Positions 47,026 to 59,423 are shown, numbered from the stretch's first letter. The stretch is DNA of 64,000 nucleotides from Rosellinia necatrix (GCA_021209875.1 JAGYVD010000008.1:1859501-1923500), one strand, 5' to 3'. Notes: generated by a model not told the origin, from the sequence alone. Translations and numbers: made by a program.

Positions 47026-47705
47026 TTAGACACCGACCCCCTCGCCCGCCACCACCGGCGTCTCCGGGCGGCGGGGCCGCAACTTGACGTACAGCGGGGC
47101 CTTCTCCCAGACGACGAAGACGCGCTGGTCGAGCCAGTCGCCGGCGGTGGCGGAGGCGATGTCGAAGTGCCAGACGAGGCGGGCGAGGACGAGCCTGATC
47201 TCGGCGTAGGCGAGGCCGCGGCCGACGCAGGCACGGGGGCCCAGGGAGAAAGGCCTGGACGCCTCGCGGCGGTCGCGCGCGAACCGGGCCGGCGGCGCCT
47301 CGCCCGTCCAGCGCTCGGGCGCGAACGTCGCCGGCTCCGCCCAGCTCAGCGGGCTGCGCGCCGCCGCGTATACCGGCACCGCGACCGACGTCCCGCCCGG
47401 GAGGGCCTCCCCGTTCACCACCGCCCCGCCCGCCGGCACGATCCGGTGGTGCGGCTGCGGCGACGGCGGGTACAGCCGCAGCGCCTCCTCCACGCACCCC
47501 TGCAGGTACCGGCACTCGCTCGTCCCCGCCAGCGTGATCGCCGCCGCGCTGCCGAACCGGCCGCGCACCTCGTCCGTCAGCTTCGCCAGCACGCCCGGGT
47601 TCTGGAGGAGCAGCCAGGTGAGGCCTTCGGGTTTGGTGTTAGCCTCTCTTGTCTGTTAAAAGGGGGGCGGGGGCTAAGGGTGGTTGGATGGGTGGTGTAT
47701 GTGCG

Positions 47706-47745
<40 letters not shown>

Positions 47746-48973
47746 TTACCGGACAGCAGGGTCGCCGTGGTCTCGCTGCCCGCCGCGATCAGGATCTGCG
47801 CGTTGCCCTCGAGCTGCTGCGGCGACATCTTGCCCGAGTTGAACGCCTCCACCAGCTTGTCCATGAAGTCGGGGACCGGCGGGTGGTTCTTGAGTCGGTA
47901 GCTGATTTTCTCCTGATATTGGCGTGGTCAGCCGTTGGCGCTATCACGTCGCCATGCAAGGCGGTAGGAGGAGTCAACTACTAGGCATACCTCGTTCAGG
48001 GCTTTGAGCGTCTTTAAATCCTCCACGACCTTTTTGGGCATGAAAAGGCGCTCGAAAACAGGCCGCAGGAACCACGGGAACCTGGCGCTCATTTGGTGGT
48101 ACGAGAGCGATTTCACTAGACTGAAGAATATCCCGACCCAGGTGTGCAGAGTTCCCGTGGTGAGGCAGTTGAAGGATTCCCCGAATGCTATACGGATCAT
48201 AAGCGCCCATATGACATAAAGTTGGCTAACGTGATTGGCTGGCAAGACTTACTTAGATACCCGATAAAATCGAAAAGCAAGTACTATACATGTTAATTGG
48301 TGAAGCACTAACAATGACACGACAACAACTTACGTTATACCAACTGACAATGTCTATTGGCCGTTCGCCGTTGCCGCACTCCTCATGGAGCCGGCGGAAC
48401 AGGGTATCGATGTACTCTTGCAGAACAGGTTCTTGTTCCCTCAGAGACTTGTCCGAAAACCCGGGGGCGAGTAGCTTCCGGATATAGCCATGGTAGTCCT
48501 TATCGGCGGTGAGAATGACCGGTTCGCCCTTGAGACCCGAGAAGTATTTCGGATCCTTGGCGAACTCGGGCTGGTCCTGTGGCTTGTGGCCATATATCTC
48601 TCGCCACTGGATGGGGTTGACGTAGGATAGCTCATTCGGGCCTGTTCGCACGACCGGGCGATACTGGTCATGTAGTTTTTCGAGGTCGGTCGGTGTCCGC
48701 CCGAAGAAATACGATGATACCATCCACAATGGGCTTGCGGCGGCCAACCGAGGACCGGGATATTTCGAGAGAGGATGTAGCCAAATGTTGTAAATGAACA
48801 AGGCTCCATAATAAGCGATGGTCTGGAAGTTGTCAATAAATGATCACAATCTGAGAACAAGGAGGAGAACCGACCAGAACAACCGAGGCAAAAACCGCAA
48901 CGCCGGCCATAGCGAGGGTTGAAACAGAGCCCGGTAGGCGGAGAATATTGGACGATGCCTCTGTCATGGCCAT
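47026..48973 (-). CDS. Cytochrome P450 monooxygenase
   Basis: Six exons, 48973-48875, 48822-48334, 48283-48253, 48187-47991, 47912-47750 and 47624-47026, give 525 residues; exon 3 is 31 bp. An N-terminal membrane anchor (STLAMAGVAVFASVVL) is followed by IYNIWLHPLSKYPGPRLAA. The I-helix oxygen motif is AAGSETTATLLSG, the K-helix ExxR is EALR, then FAPERW, and the heme-binding loop is FSLGPRACVGRGLAYAE with the Cys thiolate. All key residues are present. The overall text resembles fungal CYP65-like (isotrichodermin C-15 hydroxylase-like) enzymes, but the substrate is unknown. It is an ER membrane enzyme needing a P450 reductase. The last two exons are much more GC-rich than the first four, and a RIP-degraded transposon lies 540 bp upstream of the start. 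Confidence 0.93.
47713..47744. repeat. (GT)n microsatellite in P450 intron 5
   Basis: About 16 uninterrupted GT units ((CA)n on the coding strand) directly after the GTAAGA donor of the fifth intron. Confidence 0.95.
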
Positions 48974-49509
48974 ATTTATGAATATAGTAATGTTTGAGAC
49001 GGCGGTGATAGAAGGTTGGTTTCCAGAGGAAAATATACATTCGGAACCAGGAAGCTCGGGGAATTTATAGTCAACGATGATGGTTCACGATAACTATCCT
49101 ATACCATAAAATACCAGGTTGCCGGCCGGGATTTCAGGGTTTAATCCGTCTTGAGCCCAATTGATAATAACGACCCCCTGTCTCCTCCTACAGTGTATAG
49201 GCGTGGCTTCTCGCCTTTTAGTGGTGACATAATGCAATAGCCGCTCCGGGTGATTTTTATCGCGTGTTTAGTCAATTTGTAGTTAGCAGCAGTAGGAGTA
49301 TTTCTACTCAATATGCATACTTGCCGGATTTATGCTCGGACGGTCGGATCTTGGCAATCTTGAGGTAAACATGGTATACCGTAGTTGACCTATCGCTCTG
49401 TGCTTTCCGCATTGCCTCTGGGCGTACATAATTAAGCATTAGGCATGGCATGCCATCTTATGCAATACCCGTGTTGAAAATGCTGTCAAGCAAATGGCGT
49501 GACTAGCTA
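48974..49509. other. P450 promoter region up to transposon edge
   Basis: No open frame. It contains the P450 promoter, and the TA target duplication of the transposon sits at 49508-49509. Confidence 0.55.
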
Positions 49510-49551
49510 AGCTAACCACACAGGCCACGGGCAACACCCTCACGGGCCACT
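49510..49551 (+). repeat. Left terminal inverted repeat of the AT-rich element
   Basis: It begins AGCTAACCACACAGGCCAC and ends at GGGCCACT, the border of the AT-rich interior. It pairs with 51395-51436. Confidence 0.9.
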
Positions 49552-51394
49552 TAACGCCACCTTATTAACGCGTTAACGCGTACCTTAGCAATTTTATCTA
49601 ATTTATTAATTTATTTTTAATTTTTATTTAATATTTAATTTATTAGTATTATTAAAATCGCCTGCTTTTTTTTTTTTTTTTAGCGATGCTAGCTTTATTT
49701 TAAAAAATATATATAAAAGCTGCAATTTATAATATTTAATTTAGCATGTTTGTTTATAAAGCAGCATTTAAATAAAACGTATAATATATTTATTTATAAC
49801 GCTGTTTTTAAAATATTTTAACTTAAAAAAAAAAATTAATAAAAACTTTTAAGCTTTATTATTATATTTAAAATATTAATTAGTTATTTAATATATTAGC
49901 CAGGCTAAATTAAACTATATATTTAATTTAATTAAATTATAAATAATAGTTTAATAAGCTTTAGCTGTTTTATTTAGTTTTTAAATATTTAAGCCGATAT
50001 AATATTATTAATTTTAGTTTAAAATTTATTTATATAATTAATAAAATATTATATTATTAATTATTAACATATAAATAAAACTATAGCTTAAAATATATAT
50101 GTTTTTTTAACTGTTTAAATATAAAAATAGCTAATATTTTATTAAATTATATATATAATATAAATAAAATAAATATTAGCTAAAATATTAATAGCAACTA
50201 TTAAATTATTATATTAAATAATTAATAAAAATATTTAAAAAACTAAAAAAAAAATAAATTATTGCTTTAAAATATATTAACGTTTTTAATAATAACTTTT
50301 ACCGCTTTTAATTTTTAAAATATTAATATATAAAATTAATAGTTTTTAAATAATAGCGTTAAAATATAAAATAATTAACAGTTTTAAGCTTTATTTAATA
50401 AATAAATTTATAATTAAATAAATATAAATTAATTTAAAAATATTTTTATTTTATATATTTAAAGCTTTTATAATAATATATAAATAATGTTAATATATAA
50501 TAAATATAATTTATATATAAATAATAAATTTTTAATTTTTATATAATAAATAAAGTTTAGTTAATATTTTATAAGCTTTATTATAATTATATTTTATAGC
50601 TTTTAAACGTTAATATTTTTTTGCAGTTAAAAAAGCTAAAAAGCTGCTATAAAAACTTTAAATATAATATTTAATATTATAAATATAAAAAAAACGTTTT
50701 ATTATATTATTAGCAGGCTAAATTTAAAACTTTAAATATTTAACAGATTAAAAACGTTTAAAAACAGCTAAAATATATTTAAAAATTATTTAAAGCTGTT
50801 ATTATTAAAATATATAATATTAAAAACAAAAAAAGTTTTAAAAATTAGTTTTAAAAGCTTTTTGCTAATTTAAAAGCTTTTAATACTAAACTTTTTAAAT
50901 AAAATAGTTTTAATACTGCTTATAATACCTGCTAATAATTAAAAACTATATAAAATAAACTAAAAATTAAATATTAAAATATTTTTAGCTTTTAAAGCTT
51001 TATATAAGCTATTAGTTTATAAAACTTTTAAAGTTTTAAATTAACAAGCTTAAAAAATTGTTAATTTTTAAACTTAAGTTAATTTTTATAAAAAAAAAGC
51101 TTTAAAAAATATTAAACCAGCTTATTAAATAATTAAATAAACGCTTAAAAAACAGTTTATAGTTATAATTAATATATAAAAAACTAAGCAGAAATTAAAA
51201 AATTAAATTATATATATAAATAAAACTAGCAATTACAACATAGTTTTTAACTTTAAAACTATAAATAACAGCTTAATTAAGCCGGCAAATAAAACATAAA
51301 ACTATATTATCGTTAAAACGGCCGATTAAAAATATATTATTATTAAAATCGGTTAATTAGCTAGTTTTTAATTAAATTAATTATATTTAGGTAG

Positions 51395-51436
51395 AGTGGC
51401 CCGTAAGAGTGTTGCCTGTGGCCTGTATGGTTAGCT
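51395..51436 (-). repeat. Right terminal inverted repeat of the AT-rich element
   Basis: Read on the minus strand it begins AGCTAACCATACAGGCCAC. It differs from the left repeat by C-to-T changes (two in a CA context) and one G-to-A. Confidence 0.9.
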
Positions 51437-51438
51437 TA

Positions 51439-52909
51439 TCCTTGAAAGCTTTGACTAGAGAGTATACTGGTAACCTATAATTGGCTCCCGAGTTATGTCA
51501 CATCATTTTATGCAGCGCAAAAGACTGAGTTTGTCGTTAGAAAAGTGCTACCACAAGTATGAAGTAGTGACTGGTGTGCCATGTATACACAACCTAGGTC
51601 ACAGTTGCATCCCTAACGGTAGTCTCATAGCCGAATTATGTTCTCATAAATCAACGCAATTTTGCTTGCAGCTGAACATGTTAGATACTAGCGTTCCGGC
51701 TATATCCCCACACTCCGAAGAGACGAGCCGGGCGGCATTCGCTTTTGAGCCGAATGTCGAATCCCGAACCCCACAACAGGACGCCGTTGTTCTTATTTGA
51801 GCCGGGTTACCCCACGCCAGCGTTTGCTGAAGCTGGTCGACATATATTGACCACACAAGCAAGTAAATGCCCGGTGCCATTTGAGTAGCAACGAGAATTA
51901 TCGCCGTATGCGATGCCGGGGCAGAACGGGGCCCGTTTGCAACCGTTCAAGTTACATACCTACCAAGTACAGTATCGTCAGGTGGGTTGACTACCTAAAT
52001 AAGAATCGACCTCTCACGGGTTACAGCGGACCACGCCGAGGAATAGTACCGTAATAAGTGAAACACTGTCCATGAACCCGCTCCACCGGGAGATCAATTC
52101 TAACCCTGGCGACGCGGCCTCTATGGTCAATACAGACTAGAGCTGAGAGGTGCAAGGACAGAGGTGATGACATTAGGAGAGAAATCGCCCAACCTTTTCC
52201 CATATCATGGCCAAACCTCACACCTACTTCTTCTGATTTTTAATAGGTGGCCTAGCTAATCACTGTTGTCGCATGAACGGCTAACTACAATCCGATGTAT
52301 GACATGAGGTAAAACTGTGCTACTACATCGTTACACTACCAAGGTTAGAATGGTTGGAATGGATGTCATCAAGTCGAGCACGTGATTCTCTATAGATCTT
52401 ATCTATGGCCATGCTTAATATTGTCACAGTACGCACCGTGTTGTACAGTTTTGTGACTCAGAGGAGAATCGCTTCAATCATTGACGAGGGTCCATGCGAG
52501 AATTGATCTCGCTATAAGATGGTAAAAACACACAATTATGACTGGTTGTGGGTTGTATGTGTCGCCGTGATGAAAAACATGTGTATATGTGTTGATCGTG
52601 ATGGTTATAAGGGGCAGAGGCAAGCCAATAAGGAGAATTTCATCTCTCAATATACGCAATACATATAGGCATTCATACGGGAAATCTAGAAACAAGCTTA
52701 CGTATTCTCTTAGCTCATTTGAACACATCTAGTTAGTAATTCTTCCGCACGTAAGAGGCAATCTACTAGCATGGTCATAGTCTATTTATTACGCCCGCTA
52801 ACGCTTGCTAAGAGTTCTTAGCATACACGCAAAGATCTATTTTCGTATTTTTATCTTCGTATTGCTTGCGATTCATATGCCTTTAGAGGTGTCGGGTGTC
52901 CCTTCGCAT
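51439..52909. other. Intergenic between transposon and trehalose phosphatase
   Basis: Short frames only, none recognised. It includes the 3' region of the trehalose gene. Confidence 0.55.
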
Positions 52910-55900
52910 TCAGGTCGGCACACGACCCTCTAAGCCAGCCATAGCAGCAAGGTTGACCTGGCTTAACTTGTCTGTGATCCCGCCACTGAGCCCGACACCG
53001 ACGAGAAGGGCAGTGCTCTCCAGAACATCTCTGGGTTCTAGAACATGCCATTTAGCGAGCGTTACCTTATTCCGAGCACCAACGGAAACCGTGAAAACGT
53101 GGTCACCATCAACCTGGGTACCACTGAGGCCATTTAGGGCACGGAACATGTCCTCGTCAGTGAAGTCATCACCACAACAGAGTAAGAACTCTAGTTTGGG
53201 GCTTTCAGTGCCGTTAATATGTTGTTCGGTTTGGTCTTTGTCCGCTTGGTCGATGGGACCTGAGTTATAATGATGTACTAGTCGCTTTACGATCTCGCCC
53301 TTGTTGATGAATGTTGGCCGGACTTCCAGGTTCGCCTTACCTTCCATTACCTCAACATCCCATTTCTTGGCCACAGTAGACCTCAACTCAACAAGTGCCG
53401 CATTGGAGGCATGGACGCCTTGCTCTGGATCGGCCTGACGATAATGCCATGTGAGTGCACAGCGCTTGCGCTCAATGAACGAACCTGTTGCTATTTAGCA
53501 TACGATAAAATAGGGGTTTTATTTCGTGATTGGACGAACCTAAAACACGGTCCGTGTAGTTTTGGAAGACCTCCAGCACCTCTGGCTGCCAAGACATGTC
53601 CAACTTCTCAGCCAAATTCTCCCAAGCCGTCGAGCCAGGGTACCGGATGAAGCTCCCATGCTCCGCACTGAAGCCGAGCTCGGAAATGTGGCCTAAATGC
53701 TTCTGCAGGAAATCTTGGTCCCTTCCTGAGATGATCCAAACCGCATTGCGGTGATCTGCCGCTAGTGTCCTGAGCGTTTGGATGACCCGCTCGGAGGGAA
53801 TTGCTGCTTGGGGCTCTCTTACAATGGGTGTGAGAGTGCCGTCGTAGTCGAACATGAAAAGGCGCTTCTTCGCGGCTCGATATTGTTCCAGCAAGATAGT
53901 GCGGTCTAATACCGGCGTCGAATGTTCGTTTCGGTTGGAGGCTAGAGTCCCGACCAGTTTGCGTAAGAACTTCTTAATCCAACTTTGTACCGTCTGTGTC
54001 GTAACATGAGCGTACAGATTTGACTGCATAGCCTGGCGCTTTTCGGGCGACATCGTGAGCGCGTTGTTGATCTCTCGTGCGACGTTGGTGAGATCCCATG
54101 GGTTGATATGAATCGCGTCTCGGAGGCTCCCCGCAGTTCCGCTGAATTCCGATAAAATCACCGGTCCGTGTGTATCACGCTGGCACACCACGTATTCGAG
54201 ACTGGTAGTGTTCATACCATCCCGAACGGACGTGATGAGGCCGATATCCGCCGCTCTTAGCAGTGCGAAATACTCATCTGGCGCCAGGTATTGCGGGTAG
54301 TGTTGAACAGGTGAGAAGCCGAGGCTCCCAAACGTGCCATTGATCTTCATGACTAGTTCGTTCACCTTGCCAGCAATCTTATTTTCAGCTTCGTCCTTGA
54401 CTTCCATGATGCTGGTGGGTGATGTGACTTGAATGAGGACCACTTTTTCCCTCCACTCGGGGTACATCTCGAGAAACCTGTCGAACGCCATGAGCTTTTG
54501 GGTCACCCCGCGAACACTATCAAGCCGGTCCCGGCCGACGATTATCTTTTTCCCCTTGTACAACTCTTTCAGCGCGTCGCATTTCCGAGACACCTGTTCC
54601 GACCAGGCAAGCTTTTCGACCCTTCTGGTATCGATGCCAATGGGATACACCCCTACCTCGACACGGGCCCCAAAGGAGTCAACGCCTGTCGCGTCCGAAG
54701 GGAAATCCAAAATTCGGGTGCAGCAGCTAGTGAAGTGACGCGAATAACTATACGACTGAAACCCGATCAGATTCGCGCCCATAAGCCCCTCCAACAACTC
54801 TCTTCGACGTGGTATACACCTAAGAAACTCGCTGCTTGGAAAGGGGCAGTGCAGGAAGAATGACATGTACATATTCGGCATCCGCTGGCGTAGCATGCTA
54901 GGAAGTAGTAAGAGATAATAATCATGTATAACGACAATATCGCCCGGCTTGTATATCTCGATGATCTTGTTGGCGAATTGGAGGTTGGCCCGGTAGTAAT
55001 TGGCCCATTCTATGCGTTCTGCTCGACCGTCGCTGGGCTCCTGTTGTTTATAATGAAAAAGGGGATACAATGCATGCTCGGCGTAGCGCCTCCACCGAGA
55101 CTGGTCGTTTAAGGTGATTCCATCCTCGTCTGCCTCATCGTCGTCAGACAGCCAGACGGGTATAGCCTTCAAACGCTTATCTTGAGCAAGCTGGTTCTCA
55201 AGTTCCCTCTGGCGATCGCGCGATATCCACAGACCGTCCGTATTAGGCGGGGTAGGCGGTAAGTCGCCCTCGATGGGTACTGGCGCGGATAACTGAGACA
55301 ACCTGGGCAAAGTAGTAGTATCCTGCGGCGTGGCGGGGGTTCCTATGCTGTCGGAGGCGGCTTCGATCTCTCCCGTCCATGCGACAACAGAATGGTTCCA
55401 GGGGACTTCATCCGACGAGAGGTATACGAAGGCATCTGTCAAGGCCGACAGGCCGTGGCGATTTCCTAGTTCCTACTCTACGTTAGCTACTCCGTCACAC
55501 AAGTGATTATATAATTCTGACGTACCCATTCACCGTTTTTGTGGTGCTTGATCGTGTACGGGGTAGTAAAGGTGGCGGATATAATGTTGCCCGTCAGTGC
55601 CAGATCATGGGCAGCCTCTTTGATGTCGGCGAGGGAATTACTGCGGCCTATGGCAGCCAGGCTTATCCGCCGGAGCACCTCTTCGCCAGACATAGCACCC
55701 CTGATCAGATCAGTTGGTGAGGAGGGCGCTCTGGCCTTGTCAGAGGCTTCGGCTTCGTTTTCGTGATGGGGCTTGGAGGGACGCTCGTGTGCTCTCGGGT
55801 CTTGCGTAAAATAGCCCGGGCTATCGGCACCGTTGGGCCGTTGCGTGGCTGGCGAATCGTATGTAGCTTGGTGGATGCCGGGGGTCACAGCAATGTTGAA

Positions 55901-56065
55901 ATTTGAGGATTGCTTGTTTGATTGGAGATCGGGGGAGGTGTTTCTGCTCTTGTCTTCGGCCGTGTTAATGCTGAGAACAGGCCGCGGGGAGAGAGGACCG
56001 CGGGCTTCGACGATAGCTGCTACGTGGTCGGTCCCCTCTGGGTGTTCCTGCTTCTGCTCTGCCAT
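52910..56065 (-). CDS. Trehalose-6-phosphate phosphatase, Tps2 type (GT20 + HAD)
   Basis: Exons 56065-55526, 55472-53540 and 53484-52910 give 1,015 residues. The first 180 residues are a Pro/Ser-rich regulatory extension. The GT20 synthase-like domain follows (IVVIHDYYLLLLPSMLRQRM, FFLHCPFPSSEFLRC, VGVYPIGID, GLITSVRDGMNTTSLEYV). The C-terminal HAD phosphatase has FMFDYDGTLTPIV (nucleophile DxDGT), WIISGRD and LLCCGDDFTDEDMF, all catalytic residues in place. Tps2 dephosphorylates trehalose-6-phosphate to trehalose inside the synthase complex. The GT20 part is usually a non-catalytic scaffold, and here GRDRLDSVRG is altered from the GVDRLDYIKG of active synthases. Trehalose is a stress protectant in fungi. 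Translation probably starts at the first Met (MAEQKQEHPEG). Confidence 0.95.
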
Positions 56066-58067
56066 GATGATGCCTTAGCCGCTTGAACCGACCGAGACGC
56101 TGGGAACGGCGAGGGACGTCACAGGAGTTCCAAGGCCAGGCGGAGAAGACGAGATGACGCGCGGGGCAGGTAGAGATAAAGACACAGATAGGGATCAAGG
56201 GGCAAATAGGAGACGGTAAGAAACTAAACAGAGGGGCAGATGAGAATGAAGACGGCAGCCGAGACGGTAATCTCCCGGAACGGTATCAAGGGCGAGTTGG
56301 TTCACGGCGTTGGTCCTAGGGCGTGCAGGAGGGCAGGGAGAACACTGGTTGTCCGGTGCGGAGGGGCTCGAGACGATGATACATGGTCAACAGAAAAGGG
56401 CCGCGAATAGCAATGGCAGGTTACCCACGTGGAGGTACGGCCCAGGGATGTGCCTATAGCTATATTGTACAAAATGCCTCGTGCTCGCCGGAGCTTAGCC
56501 TCGGTAGTACCGAGACAAGTTGAGAAAGGTAGGGGGGTATTATAGGCAGGTAGAGCGGATAATTGGGCGGATGCCACCTCTATCGTGTAACCTGCCTTAG
56601 GTGGGTAGGTAGGTAGGCAGATAGGTAGAGTTATGTTATATTGGTATGATTATACTGGCATGATTTGCGACATGCAGTCCGATTGTGATGGTAGTGTAGT
56701 GCAAGGTGGGGGAGGGGGAGGTGGAGGGGCAGGTGGTGGAAGGGGGTGCGCCCGGAGGCTGGTCGAGGGGAGGTCGAGGGGAGGTGGTCTCCGGGAGCTC
56801 TGGACGCTGGACGCTGAACGTTGAAGAGCTTCCAGTTTAGGCGGAGCTTGGGGGGTACTGCTCCTGCTCCTGACGTAGCTCGGTATACATCATATGCGGT
56901 CGCCGATGGTAACCAATGGGCGTGCCTCTTAGCTGCCGCCTTTAGCCAGGTACCCAACGCTTGACACATGCGTCTGAGATCCATATGCATCTAACACAGG
57001 TATGCGCCATTCGCCATTCCGTTCGCAGAGAAAGCTAGGCAGGCAAATGTATGTGTGTATGCACAGAACACTTGCTCGGGACCGCAGGGACCGCTCTTGC
57101 GTCGATTGCCCCCAACATGATTGGATAAAGGCCGAGCTACGGCCGTGTTCTGGATTGCCAATTGGGGATTATCTCGTAGCCGCGGTAAGATATAGGCCGT
57201 TTGTCGCAAGCGACCAGTCGAGGGCAAAAAAAAAAAAAAAAAGGGAGGGAGGTGAGGGGCAGTCGACATACCTAGCTATATGACGTAGTCGTAATCCAGG
57301 GACGTCCAACAAAAGTACAGGCAGTCAGTGTCGTAACAGGGGTGAGGTCTGGGCAATGTACTGTAGTATGCAAAGAATGTGCCAAAGAACCAATAAAACG
57401 CTGATGTGGTCTATATGACGCTCCTCGCCGTCGCAGGAAAATGTGTAGCAAAAAGAAGAAAGAAACTGGAAACGGTACACCGAATAAGTTGCGCGAAAAA
57501 AGAATAAAAAACCACCAACCTTAGGTACATAGCAGATAGGTGTGTTAGTGTTAGATAAGGCCGCTGGGGCTCATCGACGGGCGAGACTCGGCGGGCACCA
57601 TGCCAGTGTGTGTCCACTGCTACCGTAAATAGATTGGCGGCCGTTCTGTAAGTACACTAGCAGAGAAATAGCGCCGAGCGCGAGCGGGAACAGCAACGAA
57701 GATGGACGAAGACGGGCCATGGACCAGCCAGTTCCCGCACTGCTCCACCACAACTCCTCCGTCGAGCTTATCACGCCCTCGGGCCAGATGCGCCGGACTG
57801 AGACAAGGTGCGCCTCATGGCACGTAATTGGGTTGGGCTGTGGCCCGACCGTCGGAACCACGGCCCATTCTGAGGTCTCGTACATATTACATATTGCGCG
57901 ATAGCCGTACCTTTCCCCTTGTCCCGCGTGTCATTGTTCTAGATTACAGCCAGCGCAAGAGTCCGTTGGCACATATCGGACAATCACGGGTTACATTATA
58001 GCCGCTGACAAGCGCCGAGAAGGCTGGCACTGATCATGGCATCGAGACCAGCGGCACGGATCGATTC
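56066..58067. other. Trehalose gene promoter and spacer
   Basis: The leader next to the start is purine-rich on the plus strand, consistent with a long 5' UTR. It also has a GTAGG run (about 56602-56625) and a 17-bp poly-A (57226-57242). A 49-codon minus-strand frame with a hydrophobic segment (57720-57571) is noted but not supported as a gene. Confidence 0.5.
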
Positions 58068-59423
58068 TCATCGCCCGAGATTATTCACCACACTCCCAAC
58101 CATGACGGCCACCTCCCTATCCCACCCGCCATTTCCTTCGGCATCGCCTTTGGCCCCGCGGCCTTTGGTGGACGCCACGGTGCTAGGCGCTTGACTGCCT
58201 CGAGTGACGCACTCGCGGACCGCCTCACCTACCGCGTTCCGGTTCGTCTTCAAGGTCCTAGCCGAGACGCCGCCGCGGTTGACTATTTCTTGCACCCTCG
58301 GGGCGAGGCTGCTCGCCATGGACCTCCAGAAGTACGAGGCGAGCGAGCCGGTCTCGAGGTAGGCGAGAAGAGGCTGGAGGAGGTTGTTCTTTTCGGGGGC
58401 ATGCCTCTGCGCCAGTAAGAGTGGGTGGGATGGCGCTTTCGTCGCGTCGAGTATGATTTCAAGCGCCGTCACGTTCTGACATCGCGCCGAAACCTCCGCC
58501 AAGGTGCGGTCAAGCGACGGCAGGGTCGCCAATGACCTTGCAAGCGAGGCTACAGAGCTTTGCAATGCATTTCGTAGGTATACTTCCAGCGCTTGTACGA
58601 GGAGCTGCGGCGTCCACTTATCCGGTTTCACTCCGGCCGTCGGCGATATTAGATATAGCGTGATGGCGGCGGATATCATTCGTGCTTTGGCCTCCTCGCT
58701 CTGGGCAAAGGTGGCGGTTCCCGATGCAGAACCGATGGAGAATTCACGGATAATCTGCTCGGAAATGGTCCTTATAGATCGTTCGATGGGTCCAACAACG
58801 TGGTCTTGCAGACTTCTCGTGGCATCGACCTTCTCTAACCCGTGCCCTTCTTCGCCAGGCGCCCTCCTCTCGGTGATCTCGCGTAGGGAGACGATAGTAT
58901 GCGCACATCGTACAAGAGCCCTGTGGTCATCTTTTTTGCTACTACCGGATCCACTAGATAGTTCGGCATGTTGCACCTCAAGCTGACGGCCTAGCTGGAG
59001 ACACCGACCAACAGATCTACCTAGCCTCAGGGTTTCCCACAGCCTCGACGCAATGAGACGTACCTCATCGGCTTCTGCATGTTTTTGTATGACCTCCTTC
59101 TCCAACTGCTTATAGCTCTCATTCAAGCTTTTGACTTGATTATCAACCTCGGATATTATCTTCTTACTCGCGTCTGTCTGCTCTTTCGTGTGTGTGAGCA
59201 AGGGGACGGCGGAGCGGGTCGTGAGAAGATGGATATGGGAGTCGATCTCTTGGGCATCGAACAAGACCTTGGAGAGCGGCGTTGAGAGATCGAGGGGGGT
59301 GTCGGTGGGATTGTTGGTTGCCAACACAAGGGTATTCGCGAAGGAGGATGGCTTGAAGCCTGGGTCGAGGAAAGTGTCGTAGTCTATATAAGACGCTTCC
59401 TCCTCTTCCTCGTTGGCCGACAT
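58068..59423 (-). CDS. COG5: Conserved oligomeric Golgi complex subunit 5 (COG5)
   Basis: Single exon, 451 residues. The acidic start (MSANEEEEEASYIDYDTFLD) is followed by FKPSSFANTLVLATN and TPLSKVLFDAQEIDSHIHLL, the canonical COG5 N-terminus. Next is a long coiled-coil (about residues 75-125, STOP-free Lys/Glu heptads such as EVDNQVKSLNESYKQLEKEV) and the helical bundle containing LIASRLWETLRLGRSVGRCL. The C-terminal part has PDKWTPQLLVQALEVYLRNA. COG5 belongs to lobe B of the COG tether, which returns Golgi enzymes in retrograde vesicles. Fungal members are about half the length of human COG5, so this is complete. The last 40 residues are Gly/Lys-rich and less conserved. Confidence 0.9.
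   Translation of the reverse strand: MSANEEEEEASYIDYDTFLDPGFKPSSFANTLVLATNNPTDTPLDLSTPLSKVLFDAQEIDSHIHLLTTRSAVPLLTHTKEQTDASKKIISEVDNQVKSLNESYKQLEKEVIQKHAEADEVRLIASRLWETLRLGRSVGRCLQLGRQLEVQHAELSSGSGSSKKDDHRALVRCAHTIVSLREITERRAPGEEGHGLEKVDATRSLQDHVVGPIERSIRTISEQIIREFSIGSASGTATFAQSEEAKARMISAAITLYLISPTAGVKPDKWTPQLLVQALEVYLRNALQSSVASLARSLATLPSLDRTLAEVSARCQNVTALEIILDATKAPSHPLLLAQRHAPEKNNLLQPLLAYLETGSLASYFWRSMASSLAPRVQEIVNRGGVSARTLKTNRNAVGEAVRECVTRGSQAPSTVASTKGRGAKGDAEGNGGWDREVAVMVGSVVNNLGR

Larger units (their letters stand above)
49510..51436. mobile_element. RIP-degraded Tc1/mariner (Fot1/pogo-like) DNA transposon
   Basis: A 1,927-bp block is bounded by 42-bp terminal inverted repeats (49510-49551 and 51395-51436). 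They match at 38 of 42 positions, and all four differences are transitions. TA dinucleotides flank both ends (49508-49509, 51437-51438), as expected of Tc1/mariner target duplications. The interior is extremely AT-rich with stops in every frame, so no transposase can be read. Length, TIR length and TA duplication agree with Fot1-type elements of filamentous fungi, and the composition is what repeat-induced point mutation leaves. The surviving G and C sit largely in GC steps such as AAGCTT and AGCT. The family assignment is inferred because the coding capacity is gone. Confidence 0.85.

Noticed and set aside
47167..47901. 244-codon plus-strand open frame
   Set aside because: Antisense to the P450 heme and I-helix exons and crossing the GT microsatellite; no family character.
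49560..51390. AT-rich block as a centromere piece or replication origin
   Set aside because: It is exactly bounded by inverted repeats and TA duplications, which a transposon explains better; 1.9 kb is also short for a fungal regional centromere.
57571..57720. 49-codon minus-strand frame with an N-terminal hydrophobic segment
   Set aside because: Too short and without a continuing exon or homology; a chance frame cannot be excluded.
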